Source: Chrysomallon squamiferum (taxonomy: Eukaryota > Mollusca > Gastropoda > Neomphalida > Peltospiridae). Taken from it: a stretch of 64,000 bases of DNA. The DNA lies in the NCBI GenBank assembly GCA_012295275.1, contig CM022676.1, forward strand, positions 4,241,738-4,305,737, read 5' to 3'. Under the pieces are notes generated by a model. That model had not been told where the DNA came from and made no database searches. It was given only the letters and a program-made list of their open reading frames with translations. The translations under genes were made by a program, and so were the position numbers. Of the stretch, positions 54,170-64,000 are shown in pieces; positions within the stretch are counted from its first letter, which is position 1; every line of letters starts with the position of its first letter.

Positions 54170-55010
54170 TCTATTTACATTGAGTGAAACATAATTCTAT
54201 ATGATGATTTTGTAAAAGTTTGACGAGGATTGGGGCGTACGAATCGATTTTTTTTGTGTTTTTTTTGTTGTTTTTTTATATTGAAATAAAAGGCTTGGAT
54301 TGGATTAAAAAATTTTCTTTTTTTAAACAATGTTTCTGTGTGTGCATCTTTCCTGTTAAATGTCCTTCTGTACTGTTAGATTTTATATGGAATTGTTGCT
54401 TATGTAACAAAGACAGAAATGATAGAAAATGGGTTAAAGGAACTGTGAGCAAGCATTTAGAACGCGAAACAGGACAAGGGACGTAATGAAGGGAACTGAT
54501 GTAACTACTAAACTAGTGTGTACTATTTCTCTGCACATTACGTCATGTTTCTTCTTCATATAGCTGGTTTCTTTCTGTGTTCGTGATTACAAAGATTTTG
54601 TTCGTTCACATAATGAATACATTTTCCAGTTCCCTGCTATCTTTCATTCTTTCCCTTCGTACAATATAAGAAAGTAATGTTTCTCTTTGTCTTTCAAATG
54701 TGTTCGTCTGTTTGTGTGTCTTTGTTTATAAAAATCTTTCTCAGTCGATTTTTGTACTTGAACAATTCTGATTTTACACATCTCTCTTTTCTTTTCTATT
54801 ATTCTCTATTTACCTGTTACTCTGTCTGATTGTTCTTTCTTTCTTTACTTCACTGTATGCACACATCCATGCATCTGTCTACCCAATCACTGTCTCTGAA
54901 TATATAATTACGTATATAAGAACGTACGTCTAACGAAATGACAGAACATGTGTTAAACCTATTGTGGGAAACCATTCAGAACAGGAAAACAGACAAGGGA
55001 CATAATGAGT
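54170..55010. repeat. Intergenic repeat R1 copy
   Basis: Full R1 unit. No gene seen; the 88-residue frame here is a read-through. Confidence 0.7.
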
Positions 55011-55066
55011 GTGTGTGTGTGTGTCTGTGTACATATATAAATAAATAAATAATTAAATATATATAT

Positions 55067-55098
<32 letters not shown>

Positions 55099-55137
55099 GT
55101 ATGCACATACATAGGTATAGTATACGTACTCACAAAC

Positions 55138-55173
<36 letters not shown>

Positions 55174-55182
55174 TCGCACACA

Positions 55183-55460
55183 CACAATAGAAAGGGTATA
55201 CTACTCAATGACTTGACAGAAAGGGTGTCATGTGCTTTAGGTTATATCGTTAGTTCGTCTGTTTTCATGCATCACTGGTTTTAAACAGAGTGGTAGGGTC
55301 AGAACATACAACAATAACACTGACCACGTGATGTCATGACGTAAGAAACGAAACTTGGCAAAGATGTTGCGTAGGTCACGCCACAATTCAAAATGGCCGC
55401 CCTTTTTCTATGCAGCAAAGATTTCTGTTGATTAAAAATGCACATGCACACTTATTTACA
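55183..55460. repeat. Dispersed repeat R2, copy 8
   Basis: R2 unit with intact AAAATGGCCGCCCTTT core. Confidence 0.75.
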
Positions 55461-55551
55461 TGCACACACACACACACACACACAGAGACACACACACACA
55501 CATATAAAAGGAAAGTTTGTTATCCGAACATATACCACCTACCTACATGTG

Positions 55552-55582
<31 letters not shown>

Positions 55583-55608
55583 CTTTTCATTATTACATTC
55601 ACACGTAC

Positions 55609-55655
<47 letters not shown>

Positions 55656-56221
55656 CACAGATATATCCACACATATATGCTTAACTACATGTCTATATAT
55701 ATGTGTATGAATGCAAATATGGAAATACATACACCCGTATTGTAAAATATCTTCACACATACTTATAAACGTACATAAATACATTCGGACATGAATAAAA
55801 AGAAAAAAAGAAAGAAAAGTAAATAAAAGAACGTAAGTCTAACGAAATGACAGAACATCGGTTAACCGAATTTTGGGTAAGGAGTTAGAACAGGAAAACA
55901 GTCAAGGCAGATAATTATATATAGGTAGATAGATACGTATACACATACATAGGTATATTATACATATACACAGATATATGTACAAACTCACACACACACA
56001 TACATTCATACGTACATAATATATAATAATATGACAGAACACTACACAACGTAACGTAACGATGTGTAACATAATGTAATACAGTATACAAATATGTAAC
56101 AAAGCAAGCATAATAATAATAACAAAGCCACAACAATAATAACACACACACAGCTACACACACACCTACACACATACACACACACACCTACACACACCTA
56201 CACATATACACAAACACACAC

Positions 56222-56530
56222 ATATTTTAGTATAAACCGAACACAGTAGAAAGAGTATGCTACTCAATGACTTGACAGAAAAAGTATCATGTGTTTTGCG
56301 TTAAATCTTTTGTTCGACTTTTTTCATCCATGGCTGGTTTTGAACAAAGTGGTAGAGTTACAACATACCAGAATAAAACTGACCAAGTCTTGTCATAAAG
56401 TAAGAAACAAACCTTGGCAAACATCCATGTTGCCTAGGTTACGCCGCAATTCAAAATGGCCGCTCTTTATCTATGCAGCAAAGATTTCTATTTACTAAAA
56501 ATGCACACGCACACTTATTTACACACACAC
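56222..56530. repeat. Dispersed repeat R2, copy 9
   Basis: R2 unit about 1 kb from copy 8. The sequence between them also resembles the 40800-41110 block. Confidence 0.75.
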
Positions 56531-56666
56531 ACACATACACACACACACATATATATAGGTATGTATGTATACACATATACAAGCATACACTGATACCCGA
56601 ACATGCACATATACCACCTACCTGCCTACGCTCATAAATATTATATACATACAACATATGTACATG

Positions 56667-56701
<35 letters not shown>

Positions 56702-57059
56702 AACATTAAATATATGTGTGTGTGCAAGTGTATTTGTGTATATATGTATATATATGTAAACACAGACATGCACACACACATATATATATATATATGTAAA
56801 CACACACATATACACACATTCATACATATATACATATAGAGATATATACATACATATATACGTACTTAACTACATGTATATTTACATATATGTATAAATG
56901 CAAATACCTAAATACATACACCTGTAAGGTAAAATACCTTCACACATACTTATAAATGTACATAAATACAAAACAAATTAAAATAAACTAAAACAAAACT
57001 ATAAATAAATGCAAACAAATAAAAGAAAATAAAAGAAAAAGAAAACGAAGAAGAAGAAA

Positions 57060-57350
57060 TAACCTACTAAGAAGAATTAACTATTCAAAATACAACTCTG
57101 TATGTTATATCTCAGGCTGCATTAGGTATTTTTTTTGTTTCAATCGAGTGGATTTAGTTTATTAATAAATGAGACTTTTGGTCACGTTTTGTTTCACACA
57201 GGAAGTAAACGTCATAAGTTACCATAATAAAGTACAAGAAGAAGGCGTCGAAGACTGCATTTATATTAAGAGCAGTAAAATCGAGAAAGCAGTGAAGAAA
57301 AGAAAGTAACTATATTTTTATTAACGGCAGTTAAAACTAAAACACTGGAA
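57060..57350 (+). promoter_or_regulatory. Conserved 5' flank of copy G
   Basis: Shared upstream block, lacking part of the 88-bp unit. Confidence 0.35.
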
Positions 57351-57408
57351 ATGAGTTGTAAGTTATTCTGTGTGTTCGTGTTGCTGGGATGTGTAATTTA
57401 CGTACAAG
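57351..57408 (+). CDS. Copy G signal-peptide exon
   Basis: Intact MSCKLFCVFVLLGCVIYVQ and G|GTATG donor. Confidence 0.85.
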
Positions 57409-58031
57409 GTATGTATTTTATATTCGTCCCAAATGACAGGCTTCTCATATAGAATAGTCTAGCATATACAACAGAAGACACGGTTGAGCTCATTTACTTA
57501 TCACCACCCGTTTATCTTCTATAATACATGTAATAAATTGTGGAATAGTCTGATACAACTAAATACAGAAAATAGAACAAACTTATATAAAATTAGATTT
57601 ATTCACAGATTTATTAATTACATTTACCAGATTATAATTAGGCTCTCCCTTTTGCTTGTATGAACAGACTGGAGCATACCATTAAATCAGTTAGGGGTGT
57701 ACAGGATACAAGACTGAATAAATAGTTTTGTCTATCAAGTGGCGTTTCTGCATTATAGGCTGTCAGTCTGTCTTTTGAGACGCAACCATTTTATCTGTAC
57801 CTGAGTTCAATTAATTTACAAACTGTGAAAACTTGACTGAGTCGAAGTTATGTTTCGTTGACTAATGTAGAAAAATATATATGCGTAATTGTGCGATTTG
57901 AATTTTTGAAATATATCTGTATTAAAACATGAGACAATAACAAACCATAACATAACATAACATAACAACATGGCGGTCCATAACAGAGAGCAACGTAACG
58001 TAACGTAATGTAACATAATTATGGAATAAAG

Positions 58032-58034
<3 letters not shown>

Positions 58035-58070
<36 letters not shown>
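58035..58070. repeat. Poly(A) tract
   Basis: A-run in intron 1 of G, where other copies have AAATAAAT repeats. Confidence 0.9.
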
Positions 58071-58072
<2 letters not shown>

Positions 58073-58171
58073 AAAATAACAGAAAAAAGAAAATAACACA
58101 AAAAAGAATGCAATTATAAAAAAATGTATTTAATTTTATTTGAATTGTTCTTTTATTATTTTAAAATTTAG

Positions 58172-58477
58172 GTCTGCATTACAGTTTAACAACATCAGAG
58201 AAATATGCAATTGTTGGATCACGTTTTACTATTACCTGTCGAGGACATGCTACTCTAATTAACTGGTTTGAGAATAACACAAGATACAGGATGCGTGCAC
58301 TAGATGAACACGGTCACTGTTATTTTCTTAATGAACATCCAAAAGAATACACTTTTAACTGTTCAGATGATATAAACACTCTGACAATAAAATCAGTGAA
58401 ACTCAGTCAACATGGAACAGTGTGGAGATGTGGTTTTATGTCTGACCGCAGCAATGAAGTAAAACTGGAAGTGAGAG
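58172..58477 (+). CDS. Copy G Ig1 exon (intact)
   Basis: 306 bases, open, with TITCRGHATLINWFENNT, GHCYF, YTFNC, LTIKSVKLSQHGTVWRC. Second of the two intact Ig1 exons. Confidence 0.85.
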
Positions 58478-58826
58478 GTAAAATTCAGTTTCAGTATGAT
58501 CATCCTACGAAATATATACTTTTAATGATGATAAAACAATAAACTAAATAAATCAGCAAAAATATTAGCAAAATAAATACAAATAAATAAATAAATAGGA
58601 AAATAAATAAATAGTAGTGACATTAGTTATAATTATAATATAATCAGCAACAACTGAAACACTACGGTATCACCATCACTTCGATGACAACATCCATAAC
58701 TAACAATACGAGAAACCCACCATTTCTACTGTCAGAAAGATTAAACAAAAATATGCAGACAATGATGATGAAGCTGCCGATTATGATGATGATGTTAATA
58801 ACGTTTTATTTATTTTATTTTTTTCA

Positions 58827-58827
58827 G

Positions 58828-58890
<63 letters not shown>
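58827..58890. repeat. (AAT)n microsatellite joined to the Ig2 acceptor
   Basis: Run starting directly after TTTTCAG. It corresponds to the run after Ig3 in A, so the deletion endpoint lies in the microsatellite. Confidence 0.9.
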
Positions 58891-58894
<4 letters not shown>

Positions 58895-59109
58895 GAACAA
58901 AAACAACAATAACAACAGTATCAGCAGGTAGAACAATAATAATGATGATGAAGATGACAATGATGTTGATGATTATTATAATCATGAGGATGATGTTGAT
59001 AGTAATAGAAACAAACAAATATCATTGATGTATTTATTTATTTATTTCTTCTTCTTCTTCGTCTTCTTATTATTATTATTATTATTTTTTTTTTTTTTTT
59101 TTTTTACAG

Positions 59110-59282
59110 ACGGACCCGGCAGCTCAAATGTCTTTACAGATGGGAACTGAGGAATCAGATTGTCAGTAACAACGGACTACTGGCACTGACTAATATCACG
59201 AGAGATCAATCTGGCATCTACACATGCATTGCTTCTAATCCGGATACGAACCAAAGATCGTATACTAGAATTATTATTAAGT
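59110..59282 (+). pseudogene. Copy G Ig4 exon with internal deletion
   Basis: Begins DGPGSS, then jumps to the middle of the domain out of frame. The second half (NQIVSNNGLLALTNI homology) is preserved in another frame. Confidence 0.8.
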
Positions 59283-59366
59283 GTAAGTTTTAATTAATTT
59301 TTATTTTTATTTTAATTTTGAATACAGATCATAAAATAGCTATATAAAAACTATTCAGAGAGATTC

Positions 59367-59575
<209 letters not shown>

Positions 59576-59612
59576 TATATGATAAAATGCAATGATTTTA
59601 AACCAGAACTGA

Positions 59613-59667
59613 GAGGCAGACAATGATGATGAAGCTGCCGATTATGATGATGATGTTAATAACGTTT
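59613..59667 (+). repeat. Copied 50-bp insert from upstream intron
   Basis: GCAGACAATGATGATGAAGC and the next 30 or so bases repeat 58755-58806 exactly, placed between the (GA)n run and the Tc1 relic. Confidence 0.85.
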
Positions 59668-59812
59668 TCAAGTCGTTTTTACCTTCGTCAAGGAATGATA
59701 TTTGTTGATGTTAACGTTGTTCATCATCAACCAGTTGGAGGAGAAAGTGGAATGGTGTGAGTAGGCGCACCCACGAATCACAAAACCCAAATAAATAATT
59801 TGTTATTAGTCA
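59668..59812 (+). mobile_element. Tc1 relic, 3' portion
   Basis: Matches about 8955-9100 of gene A (TTGGAGGAGAAAGTGGAATG and GTAGGCGCACCCA), then joins directly to the TM acceptor. Confidence 0.7.
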
Positions 59813-59813
59813 G

Positions 59814-59930
59814 GCCCTGTAGAAGACAGCAGTCAGTTTGGAAAAGAATTTGGCAGCGGTTTTGGAACTTTGTTTTTTGTGTCTGTTATCATTGTCATTG
59901 TCGTTGTTCTCCATGTCCGAAACAATTGAA
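59814..59930 (+). CDS. Copy G transmembrane exon with terminal stop
   Basis: Membrane segment open (GSGFGTLFFVSVIIVIVVVL), then HVRNN and TGA at 59927-59929. Confidence 0.75.
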
Positions 59931-60395
59931 GTATTTCTTTATTTGTTTGTTTGTTTGATTCATTCTTTCTTTCTCTATTTCTTTTTATTTTGTTTTCTAT
60001 TCTTTATTTATTTATTCATTCATTCAATTGATAGTTCGTTCATTTATTCATACCTTCATACTAGTGTATGTTTGTTCTTTGTATGTTTATTTATTTTATT
60101 ATGTATTTTAATTACACTTACGCATGGATAAAAGGGGAGATAAATCAAGACTACTTTACACAACTACATTACACAGAGTAATCAAACCTGTTTTCTTGAC
60201 TACCTGTCTAGTTCAGCCACCTGATAAATACTAATTCCATTTATGTTTCATATACACCTTAACTAAATAGTTATTTTATGTTAAAATTGTGTTTGTGTGT
60301 TTATATATGTCTACATACACACACGTCAGCACGATTATTGTTTTCTCCACACCTCACAAGTTTTATAGAAACGAAAATTTCGTTGTATGTTTCAG

Positions 60396-60442
60396 ATAAT
60401 CAGACTGCGCCAGCGGCTGTACAACAACATACAGAGATGTGA
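60396..60442 (+). CDS. Copy G terminal exon
   Basis: NQTAPAAVQQHTEM and TGA. It would not be translated if the TM exon is included. Confidence 0.55.
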
Positions 60443-61049
60443 TAAAGTTTGAAAATACATGAAACTGTTGTTCGTGAATAACAAAGAAGAAAACAAGTTT
60501 TATTTGTTAATCATGTACTTCTTAAAACTGTTTTATGAATACTAACAAGATATTAATTTGTTAAAAGTTTTTTTTACTAATATACAAGGCCTTCAGTTTC
60601 CACAATGACACAAAATTTGAATACTGTAAATAGCTACCTGTTATAAATATTTTAATCAGTTGCTAATCCCGAATTTTTAATCATTAATTACCATTGTCTG
60701 AGATGTGGCTCTAACTATGTGAAAACTTCGGGAGATTTCTGATTTAAAATTAAACTATTTACCCACGTATACCTTAATTAAAGGAAACATTTGATCTCAG
60801 TAACGCTGGTCTCATTCGCACATGTTTCATCTTTTAATGTTTTATATTTGCTCAGATGTAAGATCCTTCACGTCATGAAAGTCTCTATTTTCTTGTATCA
60901 CAGTAGCATGAGAAATGAAATTCCTGGCTGAAAATGTCAGATTTTTTTTATACTAACAAGAGTTTTCTTTCCACGAGTTCGTAAACTTTATCTGTCAAAG
61001 CTGTTCTCTTTTTTGGTGATACCTGTGAGTTTTTCATATTTTTATTCTC

Positions 61050-62215
61050 TATTTACATTGAGTAAAGCATAATTCTATGTGATGATATTGTAAAAGTTAG
61101 ACGAGGGTTCGGGCGTACGAATCGATTTTGTTTGGTTTTGTTTGGTTTTTTATGTTGAAATAAACGACTTGGATTGGATTTAAAATGCTTTTGTTTTTTT
61201 AAACAATGTTTCTGTATGTGCATGTTTCCTGTTATATGTCTTTCTCTGTAGTGTTATATTTTATTGGGAATTGTTGCTTATGTAAAAAAAGACGGAAATG
61301 ATAGAAAATGGGTTGAACGAACTATGGGCAAGCTGTTAGAGCCGGAAAAAGGACAAGGGACATAATGAAGGGAACTGCTGTAAGTACTAAACTATATCTA
61401 ACCAAGCTATTCACTTTTTTGGTGATACTTGTGAGTTTTTCATATTTTTATTCTCTATTTACATTGAGTGAAGCATAATTCTATATGAGGATTTTGTAAA
61501 AGTTTGACGAGGGTTCGAGCGTACCAATCGATTTTGTTTGATTTTTGTTGTTTGTTTTGTTTTTTATATTGAAATAAATGCATTGGATTGGATTTAAAAA
61601 GCTTTTGTTTTTTCAAACAATGTTTCTGTGTGCGCATATTTCCTTTTAAAGAGGTCAAGGGACGTAATGAAGGGAACTGATGTAACTACTAAACTAGTGT
61701 GTACTATTTTTCTGCTCATTATGTTATTTTCTTTATCATATTACCAGATTTGTTTATGTGTTCGCGATAACAAAGATTTTTCGTTGACGTAATAAATACA
61801 TTTTCCAGTTCTCTGCTGTATTTTATTCTTTCCCTTCGTGCACAATAAGTAAACTAATGTTTTTCTTTGTCTTTCAAACGTGTTCGTCTGTTTGTGTGAC
61901 TATGTTTATAACAAGCTTTCTCCATCGATTTTTGAAATTCAGCCGTTTTGATTTTACACACCTCCCTTTTCTTTTCTGTTATTCTCTATTTATCTGTTAC
62001 TCTGTCTGATTACTCTTTCTTTCTTTACTTCACTGTATCCACACATCCATCCATCTGTCTACCCAATCACTGTCTCTGAATATATAATTACATATGAAAG
62101 AATGTATGTCTAACGAAACGACACAACATGGGTTAAACGTATTGTGGGGAAGCAGTTACAAGAGGAAAACAGACAAGGGACATAATGAAGGGAAGTTATG
62201 TAACTACCAGACGTA
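61050..62215. repeat. Intergenic repeat R1, internally duplicated
   Basis: R1 with two partial first halves (near 61050-61380 and 61400-61700). No gene seen. Confidence 0.65.
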
Positions 62216-62223
62216 TGTGTGTT

Positions 62224-62261
<38 letters not shown>

Positions 62262-62774
62262 TACAAACATACGTATACACAAACATAGGTATAGTATACA
62301 TACACACCAAACTGCCAAGAAAATACTTCATTTGACTGTACATTGTAAGTAAGAAACTAATTATAGTAAAAATAAAAATGATAAAATGAACAAATAACAT
62401 AGTATTTGTTCGAGGTGTATCCTTAAAATATCAGACAATGAATTACAAACGTTTACGTGCGAATATGCAGTAAAAAGAAAGGTTTAGCATAGATGGAGTC
62501 CGTCAACGTATTAGGTCACGTAGAGAATCTGCGATACAGGTCACATACGTAACAACAATAACAATAACAACAATAACAATAATAATAATAATAGTAATAA
62601 TAACAACAATAGCAGCACAAACAAAAATGGCAACAGTATCAGAAGCTACATCAATAATAATCATGATGACGAAATCCACGATGTTGATAATGATGGTGAT
62701 GGTTATGATTATGACCATCATGTTGATAAAATAGAAACAAACAAATACCATTGATGTATTTATTTATTAAATGT

Positions 62775-62788
62775 TATTATTATCATTA

Positions 62789-62838
<50 letters not shown>

Positions 62839-62855
62839 TTATTATTATTATTATT
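62775..62855. repeat. (TTA)n before Ig4 of copy H
   Basis: Trinucleotide run at the usual place. Confidence 0.9.
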
Positions 62856-62915
62856 GTTATTGTTGTTATTATTGTTACTATTATTATTATAATTTAAAAA
62901 AAAAACAATTCACAG

Positions 62916-63176
62916 ATGGTCCCGGTAGTTCACTTCGAGTCAATTCTTCATCTGACATCACAGTACAGGAAGGAAGTGACGTCACAATATCATGCAAAGC
63001 CGATTGTTTTATCAAATGTCTTTACAGATGGGAACTGACCAATCAGATTGTCAGTAACAACGGACTACTGGCACTGACTAATATCACGAGATTTCAAGAT
63101 GGCGTCTACACATGCATTGCTTCTAATCCGGATACGAACCAAACATCAGATAGCAAAATTATTATTAACGTTAAGT
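62916..63176 (+). CDS. Copy H Ig4 exon
   Basis: Intact 261 bases, with DGPGSSLRV, CKADCFIKC, YRWEL and GVYTCIASN. Confidence 0.85.
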
Positions 63177-63244
63177 GTGAGTTTTAATTCATTTTATTTT
63201 GAGTTTAATTTTGAATACAGATCATAAAATAGTTATAGAAAAAC

Positions 63245-63367
<123 letters not shown>

Positions 63368-63449
63368 GATGGAGAGATAAGAGAGAGAGAAATATTAAAG
63401 TCTACTTTTTAGAGACTCCATACCAAAAGTCCACTTTTTTTCACTCCAG

Positions 63450-63730
63450 ACCACGAAAGTGAAATTGATCATTTTAACTAACAATGCAAGGGAGAATAAA
63501 CTAAATGCAACGTTTGTATGTAACGTTGATAGTAATCCGAAGTCCGCCATTAAAATACTGAAAGGGAGACAACTGCTGCACCAAGTTCAGAACGCTACAA
63601 CATTGGAGTACAGTTGGATAGTGACATCTTGTTCAGACTGGGAAGGATTTTATTGTGAGGCCGAAAACAAAGTGAAAACAAAGTGAAAACAGAAGTTTCT
63701 TCAGAAAATCTTTGGAATCGTTTCTTCTAT
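63450..63730 (+). pseudogene. Copy H Ig5 exon, broken
   Basis: 281 bases. The core from TNNAREN to GFYCEAENKVKTK is open in one frame, but the acceptor-side frame differs and a stop follows. Confidence 0.8.
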
Positions 63731-64000
63731 GTACGTTATCTTGATTCTTCATACGTGTGTCCATATGTGTGTATGTTTATGAAAAAATATATGTATGTAT
63801 CTATGTATGTATATTTGTCTGTATGTATATATATACATATGTCGTACATGTGTGCGTATCTATTTCTGAGCTTATGCAGTAAATTATATGTTTATGTAGT
63901 ATGCATCTATGCATGTTTGTTACAGAAAATACAATTAATACCAATGAAAGTTACGTTTTAACTGAAGATAATTTAGCAACAGCAAATAAATAATTACCTA

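Noticed and set aside
58822-58935. Poly-Asn exon after the Ig2 acceptor of copy G, with a following AG|GTAG
   Set aside because: Created by a deletion joining an acceptor to (AAT)n; no evidence of use.

Overview
The window is AT-rich, microsatellite-dense eukaryotic DNA with small exons and GT-AG introns. It contains no bacterial-style genes. The style of the sequence and of the proteins suggests a lophotrochozoan, most likely a gastropod mollusc. That is an inference from general character, not from a diagnostic gene.

Nearly everything recognisable belongs to one tandemly duplicated family of immunoglobulin-superfamily cell-surface receptors. The ancestral gene can be read by comparing copies. 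It has a signal-peptide exon (MSCKLFCVFVLLGCVIYVQG type) and five Ig-type exons, here called Ig1 to Ig5. A transmembrane exon follows, with about 20 hydrophobic residues and then R/K. The cytoplasmic exons carry a paired-tyrosine motif YSSL-x8-Yxx(L/I/M), which fits the ITAM consensus. Almost all exons are phase 1-1 and divisible by three, so they can be skipped, duplicated or lost without shifting the frame. Ig1 resembles Ig3 and Ig2 resembles Ig4, so the ectodomain looks like a duplicated two-domain module plus Ig5.

Layout: orphan signal exon at 2167. Gene A (+, 3904-13813) has Ig1(broken)-Ig2-Ig3-Ig4-Ig5-TM and four tandem ITAM-like exons. Gene B (+, 17868-23804) has Ig1(broken)-Ig2-Ig4-Ig4-TM, a YYNV exon and one ITAM-like exon. 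Fragment C (-, 26730-24565) has signal-Ig1-Ig2(stop)-Ig3 and then a short terminal exon with no membrane anchor. Gene D (-, 36110-29621) has Ig1(broken)-Ig2-Ig2-Ig4-Ig5-TM, YYNV and one ITAM-like exon. Orphan signal exons at 37636 (-) and 39019 (+) flank a 200-base assembly gap. Copy E (+, 42232-47627) resembles B but has several lesions. Copy F (+, 50998-53619) is strongly eroded but keeps TM and ITAM exons. Copy G (+, 57351-60442) has intact signal and Ig1, and a TM exon with a stop right after the membrane segment. Copy H (+, from 62306) has Ig4 and a broken Ig5 and runs to the window edge.

Spaces between genes hold recurring low-copy repeats duplicated with the genes, long microsatellites, a 313-bp inverted-repeat MITE (2901-3213) and a decayed Tc1-type transposase inside gene A. 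Taken together, the copies look like a birth-and-death family giving long-tailed, short-tailed, tailless and possibly secreted forms, comparable in logic to paired immune receptors of vertebrates. Expression, ligand and signalling are not shown by the sequence.
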